This document shows, piece after piece, positions 1-7,845 of a stretch of 63,606 nt of DNA. Each line of letters starts with the position of its first letter. Position 1 is the first letter of the stretch. Source of the DNA: RGIG9041 sp045593905 (lineage in GTDB: Bacteria; Bacillota; Clostridia; Oscillospirales; QAKW01); the NCBI GenBank assembly GCA_045593905.1, contig JAZNXL010000072.1:1-63606 (forward strand), given 5' to 3'. The notes beneath the pieces are model-generated. The model was not told the origin of the DNA. It ran no database searches and saw only the letters and a list, made by a program, of their open reading frames with translations. Made by a program: the position numbers and the translations under genes.

Positions 1-123
1 TGCAACAATTCTTTTTTCGCTTGTGATAACGCCGTCTTTCATAGGTACGTTAAAGTCGCATCTTGCAAGAACTCTTTTACCGCAAACATCAATGTCTTCA
101 ATGTTCTTTTTGTTGTAGTTCAT
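1..123 (-). CDS. pgk: phosphoglycerate kinase, N-terminal fragment (runs off window)
   Basis: Only the first 41 codons are present; the gene continues past the left edge. The translation contains RVLARCDFNVPMKDG, the N-terminal substrate-binding loop typical of phosphoglycerate kinase (family form close to VLVRVDFNVPL), followed by the expected turn and ITSEKRI. The enzyme makes ATP from 1,3-bisphosphoglycerate in the cytoplasm during glycolysis. The start is supported by an AAGGAG site (131-136) 7 bases upstream and a promoter further up. It is transcribed divergently from secA. The product call rests on this short stretch alone, but the motif is distinctive. Confidence 0.85.
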   Translation of the reverse strand, partial: MNYNKKNIEDIDVCGKRVLARCDFNVPMKDGVITSEKRIVA

Positions 124-169
124 TGTTTTTCTCCTTTTATATATAAAATTTATTATTTTCCAAATAATT

Positions 170-198
170 ACTATATCATAGTTTGTCCATAATTTCAA
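170..198 (-). promoter_or_regulatory. sigma-A-type promoter for pgk
   Basis: On the minus strand TTGAAA (193-198) and TATAGT (170-175) are separated by 17 bases and lie about 50 bases upstream of the pgk start. Assigned by eye from consensus and spacing. Confidence 0.5.
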
Positions 199-293
199 TG
201 ATTTTCTTAATAATATGTTAATTTTCAAAAACATATAGATATTTTATACAAGTTGTGGTAAAATTGAATGATAATAGATTGGAGAGTTACACA

Positions 294-3071
294 ATGGGTT
301 TAATCGAAAAATTATTCGGCTCACACTCAAGCCGTGAGCTTAAAAGAATACAGCCGCTTGTTGACAAAACCTTGGCGCTCGAAGCCGAGTTTGCCAAAAA
401 GAGCGACGACGAGCTTAAGCAAATGACCGAAATACTAAAACAAAAGCTTGTGCTTTCAACCGATATTGACAGCATTCTGCCCGAGGCGTTTGCAACGGTC
501 CGCGAGGCTGCGTGGCGTGTACTTGGTATGAAGCACTACCCTGTTCAAGTTATCGGCGGCATTATTTTGCATCAGGGCAGAATTGCCGAAATGAAAACAG
601 GCGAAGGTAAAACAATGGTAGCAACATTACCTGCTTACCTTAACGCGCTCACAGGCAAAGGCGTTCACGTAATCACAGTTAACGACTACCTTGCAAAGCG
701 CGACAGCGAATGGATGGGTAAAGTATACAGGTTTTTGGGTCTTTCGGTTGGTCTTGTTGTACACGGTATGACCCCCGAAGAAAAAAGACAGGCTTACCTT
801 GCCGACATCACATATGGCACCAACAACGAGTTCGGCTTTGACTATCTTCGCGATAATATGGCAATTTATAAGCAAAATATGTGCCAGCGCGGTCACAACT
901 TTGCCATTGTTGACGAAGTCGACTCAATACTTATTGACGAAGCGCGTACACCGCTTATTATTTCGGGCGCAGGCGCAAAATCAACACAGCTTTATGAAAT
1001 AGCAAACAGGTTTGTATCGGGCCTTAAACAAATGCGTCTTACCCGCACCGACGACAAGGCAGACTACGACAAGTTTGTTACAATGGAATACGACGAGTTT
1101 GAAATGGGCAGGTTTATAACCCCCGAGCAACACGCACAGCTAAAAACCGCCGACTATCTTGTTGACGAAAAGAATAAAAACGTATCGCTTACCGCGTCGG
1201 GTATTAAAAAAGCCGAGCAGTTTTTCAATATCGAAATGTTATCCGCGCCCGAGAATATGGAGATTTCGCACCATATCCAACAGGCTATTCGCGCTCACGG
1301 TATTATGCGCCGCGATATTGATTACATTGTAAAAGACGGACAAATTATTATTGTTGACGAGTTTACTGGCCGTCTTATGTACGGCAGACGCTATAACCAA
1401 GGTTTGCATCAGGCCATTGAAGCAAAAGAGCACGTTAAAGTTGAAAAAGAGTCAAAGACCTACGCGTCGGTAACTCTTCAAAACTACTTCAGACTTTATT
1501 CAAAGCTTTCGGGTATGACAGGTACGGCTCTTACCGAAGAAGACGAGTTCAGACACACCTATATGCTCGATGTTGTTGAGATTCCCACCAACAAACCCAA
1601 CATAAGAAACGACCGCCCCGACAGCGTTTATAAAACCGAGGCGGGCAAGTTCAAAGCGGTTATTGACCAGATTTGCGAGTGCCACCAAAAAGGTCAGCCT
1701 GTTCTTGTTGGTACAATTTCTATTGAAAAGAGTGAGCTTTTATCGCGTCTTTTGCAAAAACGCGGTATTAAGCACCAGATTCTTAACGCAAAGCACCACG
1801 AGAAAGAAGCCTATATTATAGCGCAGGCAGGTAAAGAGGGCGCTGTTACAATCGCCACTAATATGGCAGGCCGCGGTACCGATATTGTGCTTGGCGGTAA
1901 CGCTGAGTTTATGGCAAAGGATATGATGGCTAAAAAAGGCTATTCCGATGAGCTTATTAACGAGGCCACCGGCTTTGCCGACACTGACGATGCCGACATA
2001 ATCGAGGCAAGAAAAACATACACCGAATTATTTAACGGCTTTAAAGAACAAATCAAGGACGAGGCCGAGCGCGTAAAAGCGGCAGGCGGACTCTTTATTA
2101 TAGGCACCGAGCGCCACGAAAGCAGACGTATCGACAATCAGCTTCGCGGTCGTGCGGCACGTCAGGGTGACCCCGGTGACACACGCTTTTATCTTTCGCT
2201 CGAAGACGACCTTATGCGTCTTTTCGGCGGCGAACGTGTTACAATGGTTATGAACACACTCAAGCTACCCGAGGATATGCCTATTGAAAACGGTATGCTC
2301 ACAGGCACTATTGAGCGCGCGCAACAAAAGATTGAGGGTATCAACTTCCAGCGCCGTAAGAGTGTACTTGAATACGACGACGTTATGAACAAACAGCGTG
2401 AGATTATTTATAAACAGCGCAGAACTGTTCTTGACGGCGAAGACCTTAATGCCACCATCGAAAAAATGCTCACCGACTCGGCCGATATTATCACAGGCGA
2501 GTATATTTCGGGCGACGAGATGGAAAACTGGAATATTACAGGTCTTAAAGAGCGACTTTTACCGTTTGGCGAGCTTAACTGCGACGGCTTTGAAGAATAT
2601 GCCGACTTTGCCGACGCGGTTGAACAACTGCTTCAAGATAAATACACCGCACAAAAAGAAATTTTGGGCGAAAACTTAGAAGAAGCGCAACGCGTTATTA
2701 TGCTCCGCTCGGTTGACCGCAGATGGATGGACCATATCGACGATATGGACGAACTAAAACGCGGCATCGGTCTTGCGGCATACGGTCAGCGTGACCCTGT
2801 TGTTGAGTTTAAGTTCCAAAGCTACGATATTTTTGAAGAAATGATTAACAACATCAAGCTCGACACCGTAACAGGTCTTTTAACGCTTGTTGTTCGCAAG
2901 GAACAAGACCTTGAGCGCGAGGAGGTTGCAAAGGACGCAAAAGAATCGCACGGCGGCGAAAAGAGTGTTGTTAACAAAACCGTGGTAAACAAAGACAAGG
3001 TTGGCAGAAACGACCCCTGCCCTTGCGGAAGCGGTAAAAAATATAAAAAATGCTGCGGCATCGACAAATAA
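294..3071 (+). CDS. secA: preprotein translocase ATPase SecA
   Basis: SecA is the cytoplasmic motor that drives unfolded preproteins through SecYEG. The product is 925 residues, normal length. The Walker A site KTGEGKT lies near residue 105 and the DEVDSILIDEARTPL Walker B region near residue 210. The preprotein cross-linking and helical scaffold regions follow. The C-terminus carries the zinc-binding SEC-C tail CPCGSGKKYKKCCG. The frame is open from a GTG at 255, but the ATG at 294 is preferred because GGAGAG (281-286) sits just upstream and the protein then begins MGLIEKLFGS, the usual SecA start. The gene is monocistronic, ending in a hairpin shared with the convergent lipoprotein gene. 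The surface-protein genes later in the window would be its substrates. Confidence 0.97.
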   Translation: MGLIEKLFGSHSSRELKRIQPLVDKTLALEAEFAKKSDDELKQMTEILKQKLVLSTDIDSILPEAFATVREAAWRVLGMKHYPVQVIGGIILHQGRIAEMKTGEGKTMVATLPAYLNALTGKGVHVITVNDYLAKRDSEWMGKVYRFLGLSVGLVVHGMTPEEKRQAYLADITYGTNNEFGFDYLRDNMAIYKQNMCQRGHNFAIVDEVDSILIDEARTPLIISGAGAKSTQLYEIANRFVSGLKQMRLTRTDDKADYDKFVTMEYDEFEMGRFITPEQHAQLKTADYLVDEKNKNVSLTASGIKKAEQFFNIEMLSAPENMEISHHIQQAIRAHGIMRRDIDYIVKDGQIIIVDEFTGRLMYGRRYNQGLHQAIEAKEHVKVEKESKTYASVTLQNYFRLYSKLSGMTGTALTEEDEFRHTYMLDVVEIPTNKPNIRNDRPDSVYKTEAGKFKAVIDQICECHQKGQPVLVGTISIEKSELLSRLLQKRGIKHQILNAKHHEKEAYIIAQAGKEGAVTIATNMAGRGTDIVLGGNAEFMAKDMMAKKGYSDELINEATGFADTDDADIIEARKTYTELFNGFKEQIKDEAERVKAAGGLFIIGTERHESRRIDNQLRGRAARQGDPGDTRFYLSLEDDLMRLFGGERVTMVMNTLKLPEDMPIENGMLTGTIERAQQKIEGINFQRRKSVLEYDDVMNKQREIIYKQRRTVLDGEDLNATIEKMLTDSADIITGEYISGDEMENWNITGLKERLLPFGELNCDGFEEYADFADAVEQLLQDKYTAQKEILGENLEEAQRVIMLRSVDRRWMDHIDDMDELKRGIGLAAYGQRDPVVEFKFQSYDIFEEMINNIKLDTVTGLLTLVVRKEQDLEREEVAKDAKESHGGEKSVVNKTVVNKDKVGRNDPCPCGSGKKYKKCCGIDK

Positions 3072-3103
3072 AAAAAGACGAGGTTAAAACCTCGTCTTTT
3101 TAC
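3072..3103. terminator. bidirectional rho-independent terminator
   Basis: Arms AAGACGAGGTT and AACCTCGTCTT are flanked by A and T runs on opposite sides, between the convergent ends of secA and the lipoprotein gene, so it can work in both directions. Confidence 0.85.
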
Positions 3104-3105
3104 TT

Positions 3106-4290
3106 TTAGAAAAGTCTTTTATACATACCGTAGATACGGCTTGAGCTTGCATCACTAACCATCTTGGGATATACCTGCAACACGCAATGCGTACCGCTTA
3201 TGCGGTATGCGTTTTCGCCAAGCTTTTCATCACGCTTTAAATAATAAATGTAACATGCACCTTTTTCCCAAATCGGCTCATAGTTTGAAATCTCGTGAGA
3301 GCGATGTAATTCAACCTGCATAGAGTGTATGGAGTAATAATAGTGATGACCTGTTGCAATAAAAACGTCTTTTAAACTTTTATCACCTTTTAGTATCTTT
3401 TCAACGGTAATGTCGCGAAGCGTTACAACGTCACCAAACGGAAACTGTCCTGCCTCGTTTAAATCAATCTCCTGCCCGTTTTCGTTTACAATTTTATCGT
3501 CTTGTAAATCGTATTTGGGAGTACCCATTATAACAAGGTCAGAATAGGCATACGCCTCGTCCTCGCACTCAAAGCTTGTATAATAGTCGGGGCTGTAAAC
3601 CTTGTTTTGGTCGTATACATACTCAAGCTCGTCACTGCGGTTATACTTTTTAAACAGGTCGTAGCGGTTAATTATAATATCTGCAAACAACGACCTGTTT
3701 ATTTTATTTAATGACTGCTGATGCAACCCGTCAATGTTAACTCCTGCGCTTATAATATTTTTATATGTTTTTTCGCCCAAAAAAGTGCTTAACTCTTTAA
3801 GATAAAACATATACTTTACGTTTTGCTTTTGTATAAAGTCTGTAAAATGTGTTTCATAAAGTTGTATAACTCCGTTTTCGTTAGGAAAATATGTTTCTTC
3901 GACCTGCAGGTTTATAAATTCTCCAACCTCTTCGCCTTTTAAAACCTCAACAACCTTTATTTTTCTAATGGTATCCATAGTATACCAGTCGTCGTTTTGT
4001 GTAACCTCATTACGCTGGCGGTCATAATATTGCATTTGCTCGTCGGTAAAGGTGTTTACAGGGTAGCCAACAACAATAACATCGGCTTCATCTGCATATG
4101 CTTTTTCCTCGTTTGGAGGCGGATAAACCCAATCAATTTCACGAGAAATATGTTGTTGGTCAAGCGTTTCAAAATACTCGGTTTGCGCGATTAAATTTTT
4201 AGACGGCATTGTAATATATTCTTTAGGCTTTACGTTACACGAAGAAAGCATTAACAAACCCGCTATTAATATTAAAAACAGTCTTTTCAT
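3106..4290 (-). CDS. predicted lipoprotein of unknown function
   Basis: I do not recognise a family. The 394-residue product starts with a signal peptide, MKRLFLILIAGLLMLSSCN, whose LSSC lipobox predicts lipidation of Cys18 and anchoring on the outer face of the membrane. The mature part has two similar halves: VIVVGYPVNTF... then KIKVVEVLKGEEVGEFINLQ, and LVIMGTPKYD... then DITVEKILKGDKSLKDVFIA. This suggests an internal duplication of a beta-rich unit of about 150 residues. AGGAGG lies 8 bases upstream of the ATG. It stands alone between terminators, with no operon partner to suggest a role. Confidence 0.8.
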   Translation of the reverse strand: MKRLFLILIAGLLMLSSCNVKPKEYITMPSKNLIAQTEYFETLDQQHISREIDWVYPPPNEEKAYADEADVIVVGYPVNTFTDEQMQYYDRQRNEVTQNDDWYTMDTIRKIKVVEVLKGEEVGEFINLQVEETYFPNENGVIQLYETHFTDFIQKQNVKYMFYLKELSTFLGEKTYKNIISAGVNIDGLHQQSLNKINRSLFADIIINRYDLFKKYNRSDELEYVYDQNKVYSPDYYTSFECEDEAYAYSDLVIMGTPKYDLQDDKIVNENGQEIDLNEAGQFPFGDVVTLRDITVEKILKGDKSLKDVFIATGHHYYYSIHSMQVELHRSHEISNYEPIWEKGACYIYYLKRDEKLGENAYRISGTHCVLQVYPKMVSDASSSRIYGMYKRLF

Positions 4291-4337
4291 AATTTTTCCT
4301 CCTCGTTTATATATGTTTTAAGCCGATAAAAATGTTT

Positions 4338-4364
4338 CAGCGGTAACAAAATTTGTTACCGCTG
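4338..4364 (-). terminator. terminator after ybaK
   Basis: Arms CAGCGGTAACA and TGTTACCGCTG form an 11-bp stem just downstream of the ybaK stop. A T-rich stretch follows on the minus strand. Confidence 0.7.
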
Positions 4365-4369
4365 ATAAA

Positions 4370-4840
4370 TTATTGTGGTAATTTGCACACGTCAACCCAC
4401 TCAATATAGTTTGAAAACTTTTCGAGCTCGGCGATAGTGAGTTTTATTGCCGACTGCGAGTTGCCTGCTGCAGGGTATACCGTCTCAAAGCGTTTGAGTG
4501 ATATATCAAGATACACCTTAACGCCGTCGTTTACCGCAAAGGGACAAACACCGCCTACTGCGTGGCCTACAAGCTCTACCGCCTCATCGGGAGAGAGCAT
4601 TTTTGCTTTGGTGTTAAAAAATGCCTTAAACTTGGGGTTGTCAATTTTGGCATCACCCGCGCAAACAACAAGCACCGCGCCGCCGTCTACCATAAACGAA
4701 AGCGTTTTTGCAATGTGCGCGCCGTCGCAGCCAAGAGCCTGCGCCGCAAGCTCAACAGTTGCGCTTGATACCTCAAACTGTATTATTTTATCTTCGGCTC
4801 CAAAGCCTTTAAAATATTCAATTACTTTTTCAATAGCCAT
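4370..4840 (-). CDS. YbaK/ProX-family aminoacyl-tRNA deacylase
   Basis: This 156-residue protein belongs to the YbaK/ProX/EbsC fold, single-domain proteins that hydrolyse mischarged aminoacyl-tRNA (for example Cys-tRNA-Pro). Family features are the central lysine in HIAKTLSF (near residue 45), the glycine-rich GHAVGGVCPFAV stretch, and the C-terminal YPAAGNSQSAIKL segment. It starts one base after the serS stop, so the two genes share a transcript. Linking a synthetase with a proofreading factor makes functional sense, but its true substrate cannot be read from the sequence. A terminator follows. Confidence 0.85.
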   Translation of the reverse strand: MAIEKVIEYFKGFGAEDKIIQFEVSSATVELAAQALGCDGAHIAKTLSFMVDGGAVLVVCAGDAKIDNPKFKAFFNTKAKMLSPDEAVELVGHAVGGVCPFAVNDGVKVYLDISLKRFETVYPAAGNSQSAIKLTIAELEKFSNYIEWVDVCKLPQ

Positions 4841-4841
4841 T

Positions 4842-6137
4842 TTACTTTTGCTCTATTCTTTCTTTGCCGCCCATATACGGTCTTAGTGCTTCGGGTATTC
4901 TTACCGAGTACTTGCCGTCATTATACTCAAGATTGTTTTCAAGGAACGCAATAAGCATACGCGGGGGTGCTACAACTGTGTTGTTGAGTGTATGCGCAAG
5001 GTACTTTTTGCCGTCCTCGCCTTTTACGCGGATACCAAGGCGTCTTGCCTGCGCATCGCCAAGGTTTGAGCAAGAGCAAACCTCAAAATATTTTTGTTGC
5101 TTGGGCGACCAAGCCTCAACGTCGTACGATTTAACCTTAAGGTCGGCAAGGTCACCTGAGCAGCACTCAAGTGTTCTTACAGGAATATCGAGTGAGCGGA
5201 AAAGTTCAACGCTATAGCTCCACATTTTGTTAAACCACTCCATGCTGTCTTCGGGTTTACAAACAACAATCATTTCCTGTTTTTCGAACTGGTGGATACG
5301 GTAGATACCGCGCTCCTCAATACCGTGAGCGCCCTTTTCTTTTCTAAAGCAGGGTGAGTAGCTTGTAAGGGTCATAGGAAGCGCTTTTTCGTCGGTCATT
5401 GTGTTTATAAACTTACCAATCATAGTGTGTTCGCTTGTGCCGATAAGGTAAAGGTCCTCGCCCTCGATTTTATACATCATAGCGTCCATTTCGGCAAAGC
5501 TCATAACGCCTGTTACAACGTTACCGCGCATCATAAACGGCGGTATGCAATAGGTAAAGCCTTTGTCAATCATAAAATCACGCGCATACGAAAGCACGGC
5601 GCTGTGAAGACGGGCAATGTCGCCCATAAGGTAGTAAAAGCCTTCGCCTGCAACTCTGCCGGCAGCCTCTTTGTCAATACCGTTAAACGCCGCCATAATG
5701 TCGGTGTGGTACGGAATTTCAAAGTCAACCTCGGTTTTTTCGCCGTAGCACTCAACCTCAACGTTTTCGCTGTCGTCTTTACCAATCGGTACCGACTGGT
5801 CAATAATGTTGGGGATAATCATCATAATGTTTTTAATTTTTTCGGCAAGCTCGGTTTCAAGCTTTTCGCACTCGGCAAGCTTTTGCGACTGCTCGGTTAC
5901 AAGCTTTTTCATCTCTTCAGCCTCTTCGCGCTTGCCCTGACCCATAAGCATACCAATTTGCTTTGAAACGGTGTTACGGTTTTGTCTTAGGCTATCTGCC
6001 TCCAACTTGTTTTTGCGGTTTTGTTCGTCAAGAGCAATAACCTCGTCAACAAGCTCAAGCTTTGAGTCCTGAAACTTGTTTTTGATATTTTGTTTTACAA
6101 TTTCGGGGTTTTCTCTTAAAAACTTAATATCCAGCAT
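4842..6137 (-). CDS. serS: seryl-tRNA synthetase
   Basis: Class II aminoacyl-tRNA synthetase charging tRNA-Ser, 431 residues, standard length. The N-terminal third is the long antiparallel coiled-coil arm (lysine- and glutamate-rich, about residues 25-105) that grips the tRNA-Ser variable arm. Motif 2 appears as SPCFRKEKGAHGIEERGIYR and is followed by HQFEKQEM. Motif 3 is near the C-terminus (NNTVVAPPRMLIAFLENN). AAGGAG sits 8 bases before the ATG. Expression is controlled by a T-box leader upstream, so the serS-ybaK transcript should rise when tRNA-Ser is uncharged. Confidence 0.97.
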   Translation of the reverse strand: MLDIKFLRENPEIVKQNIKNKFQDSKLELVDEVIALDEQNRKNKLEADSLRQNRNTVSKQIGMLMGQGKREEAEEMKKLVTEQSQKLAECEKLETELAEKIKNIMMIIPNIIDQSVPIGKDDSENVEVECYGEKTEVDFEIPYHTDIMAAFNGIDKEAAGRVAGEGFYYLMGDIARLHSAVLSYARDFMIDKGFTYCIPPFMMRGNVVTGVMSFAEMDAMMYKIEGEDLYLIGTSEHTMIGKFINTMTDEKALPMTLTSYSPCFRKEKGAHGIEERGIYRIHQFEKQEMIVVCKPEDSMEWFNKMWSYSVELFRSLDIPVRTLECCSGDLADLKVKSYDVEAWSPKQQKYFEVCSCSNLGDAQARRLGIRVKGEDGKKYLAHTLNNTVVAPPRMLIAFLENNLEYNDGKYSVRIPEALRPYMGGKERIEQK

Positions 6138-6162
6138 TTTATTTCTCCTTAAACTTTTTTAT

Positions 6163-6396
6163 AAATTAAAAATCCCGAGCGCGACAAAAAAGCGCTCGGG
6201 ACGAATATACAATACGTGGTGCCACCCAAGTTTACATACTACAGTATGCCTCGTTACTATGCTGTAAGGGGCGTTCCCCTCGGGCATTACCCCGACTGCT
6301 AAAAAGCGGACAACCGATTTTGAATATTTGCTCACACCAACCGCAAACTCTCTTAAAAACAAATGCTCGGTATTTTCTTTTATCGTAGCATTAATA
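6163..6396 (-). ncRNA. T-box riboswitch upstream of serS
   Basis: On the minus strand the leader contains the T-box signature TGGGTGGCACCACG (near 6216-6229). It is preceded by stem I elements including AGAG and GGTGTGAG, and followed by a terminator with arms CCCGAGCGC and GCGCTCGGG plus a T run. T-box leaders read the charging state of one tRNA through a specifier codon; here the downstream gene implies tRNA-Ser. I could not place the specifier loop with certainty. The 3' end of the element lies about 25 bases before the serS start. Confidence 0.92.
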
Positions 6397-6425
6397 ATTA
6401 TATACCAAGTTTTTGCATTTTGCAA
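6397..6425 (-). promoter_or_regulatory. promoter of the serS T-box transcript
   Basis: On the minus strand TTGCAA (6420-6425), a 17-base spacer and a perfect TATAAT (6397-6402) lie immediately upstream of the T-box. Confidence 0.8.
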
Positions 6426-6432
6426 CATCAAA

Positions 6433-6462
6433 TTGACAATAATGTTATTAGTATGCTATAAT
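6433..6462 (+). promoter_or_regulatory. promoter of the hyd maturation operon
   Basis: TTGACA (6433-6438) and TATAAT (6457-6462) are both perfect, with an 18-base spacer. The promoter is back to back with the divergent serS promoter; the two -35 boxes are only 7 bases apart. Confidence 0.8.
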
Positions 6463-6468
6463 ATTTAT

Positions 6469-6552
6469 ACCTGACATAAAGATACGTCTGAAATGAAAGG
6501 TACGTTGTAAAATATAAGTTTTTGCGCACCGTACCGTCGGTGCGCTTTTTTT
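6469..6552 (+). promoter_or_regulatory. hyd operon leader with internal terminator
   Basis: Between the promoter and the first gene there is a perfect 8-bp hairpin, GCGCACCG (6524-6531) and CGGTGCGC (6538-6545), followed by seven T. It would end transcripts before the operon. Upstream, GGTACG (6499-6504) can pair with CGTACC (6530-6535), which spans the terminator arm and loop. The leader therefore has the geometry of an attenuator, or of an 80-nt small RNA. No known riboswitch class was recognised. Confidence 0.6.
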
Positions 6553-6570
6553 AGGTTAAAAGGAGAATCT

Positions 6571-6813
6571 ATGGAAACAAGAGTCGCAATTATTGGAATT
6601 ATAGTTGAAAACACCGAGTCGGTAGAGGCACTAAACGCACTTTTACACGAGTACGGCGAATATATTATCGGGCGTATGGGTATCCCCTACAAGCAAAAAG
6701 ATATTAACATAATGTCAATTGCCATTGACGCTCCGCAAAACACAATCTCGGCACTTACAGGCAAAATAGGTAACCTTGGCGGCATTAGTGTTAAAACCGC
6801 ATACTCAAAATGA
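6571..6813 (+). CDS. TM1266-family iron-only hydrogenase system regulator
   Basis: The 80-residue protein has the small ferredoxin-like (ACT/NikR C-terminal-like) fold expected of TM1266-family proteins: an N-terminal strand RVAIIGIIVEN, then the segment IIGRMGIPYKQKDINIMSIAID, and a C-terminal GNLGGISVKTAYSK. The family is repeatedly found next to HydE, HydF and HydG and is annotated as a putative regulator of the hydrogenase system. There is no DNA-binding helix, so any regulation would be indirect or by ligand sensing. An AAAGGAGA site precedes the ATG. Its TGA stop overlaps the hydE start, indicating coupled translation. Confidence 0.85.
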   Translation: METRVAIIGIIVENTESVEALNALLHEYGEYIIGRMGIPYKQKDINIMSIAIDAPQNTISALTGKIGNLGGISVKTAYSK

Positions 6814-7844
6814 TTAACCTTTTACAAAAACTAAATACCACACACTCTTTAGAACTTTTTGAGTACGAGCAGTTAATAAAAGGCTTTACGCCAGAGCTTA
6901 TGTCGGTTGCGGCGGATATGGCACGAAGAGCTAATGTCTACGGCAACGAAATTTATATAAGAGGTCTTATTGAAATAAGCAATATTTGTAAAAACGACTG
7001 CCTTTATTGCGGTATCCGAGCATCAAACAAAAATTGCGAGCGCTACCGCCTTTCAAAAGCCGAAATACTCGAGTGCTGTGACGAGGGCTACCGCCTTGGC
7101 TTTAGGACCTTTGTAATGCAGGGCGGCGAGGATATGCACTTTAGCGACGACGTTATGTGCGATATTATAAAAAGCATAAAATCGCGCTACCCCGACTGCG
7201 CCGTTACACTCTCGCTCGGTGAAAGAAACTTTGAAAGCTACAAGGCGCTAAAAGAGGCAGGCGCTGACAGATATTTGTTACGCCACGAAACCGCCGATAG
7301 CGAGCATTACCAAAAACTGCACCCAAATAACCTGTCATTTAAAAACCGTATGCGTTGCCTTAATGATTTAAAGTCACTTGGCTATCAGGTCGGTTGCGGG
7401 TTTATGGTCGGCTCACCCTATCAAACCCCGCTCACACTTGCAAAAGACCTTAAGTTTATTGAACAGTTTAAGCCGGATATGTGCGGCATCGGTCCGTTTT
7501 TACCGCATAACGACACGCCGTTTGCAAACTATAGCGGCGGAGATACCGAGCTTACGCTGTTTTTACTGTCAGTTATACGCATAATGCGTCCTAACATTTT
7601 ACTGCCCGCAACAACGGCGCTCGGTACTGCCGACAAAAACGGTCGCGAACGAGGTGTACTTGCAGGTGCAAACGTTGTTATGCCAAACCTGTCACCGCTT
7701 TCACACCGAAAAAAATATATGCTTTATAACAACAAAATCAGCACCGGTGAAGAATCGGCGCAGAGTGTTGAAAAATTAAAACATTCAATGAATAAAATTG
7801 GATACAAGGTCGTTACCGCACGCGGTGACGCGAAAGGAGAATAA
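6810..7844 (+). CDS. hydE: [FeFe]-hydrogenase H-cluster maturase HydE (radical SAM)
   Basis: HydE is a radical SAM enzyme that acts with HydG and HydF to build the 2Fe subcluster of [FeFe]-hydrogenase. At 344 residues it matches the family. The radical SAM motif CxxxCxxC is C60, C64, C67 in ISNICKNDCLYC, followed by the GGE-type segment in VMQGGEDM and the GFMVGSPYQT strand typical of HydE/BioB-like enzymes. The ATG overlaps the stop of the upstream regulator gene by four bases, and hydG starts one base after its own stop, so the whole set is translationally linked. Confidence 0.93.
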   Translation: MINLLQKLNTTHSLELFEYEQLIKGFTPELMSVAADMARRANVYGNEIYIRGLIEISNICKNDCLYCGIRASNKNCERYRLSKAEILECCDEGYRLGFRTFVMQGGEDMHFSDDVMCDIIKSIKSRYPDCAVTLSLGERNFESYKALKEAGADRYLLRHETADSEHYQKLHPNNLSFKNRMRCLNDLKSLGYQVGCGFMVGSPYQTPLTLAKDLKFIEQFKPDMCGIGPFLPHNDTPFANYSGGDTELTLFLLSVIRIMRPNILLPATTALGTADKNGRERGVLAGANVVMPNLSPLSHRKKYMLYNNKISTGEESAQSVEKLKHSMNKIGYKVVTARGDAKGE

Positions 7845-7845
7845 T

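Noticed and set aside
4437..4886. 149-codon frame antisense to ybaK
   Set aside because: No RBS and no recognised domain; ybaK on the other strand has full family motifs.
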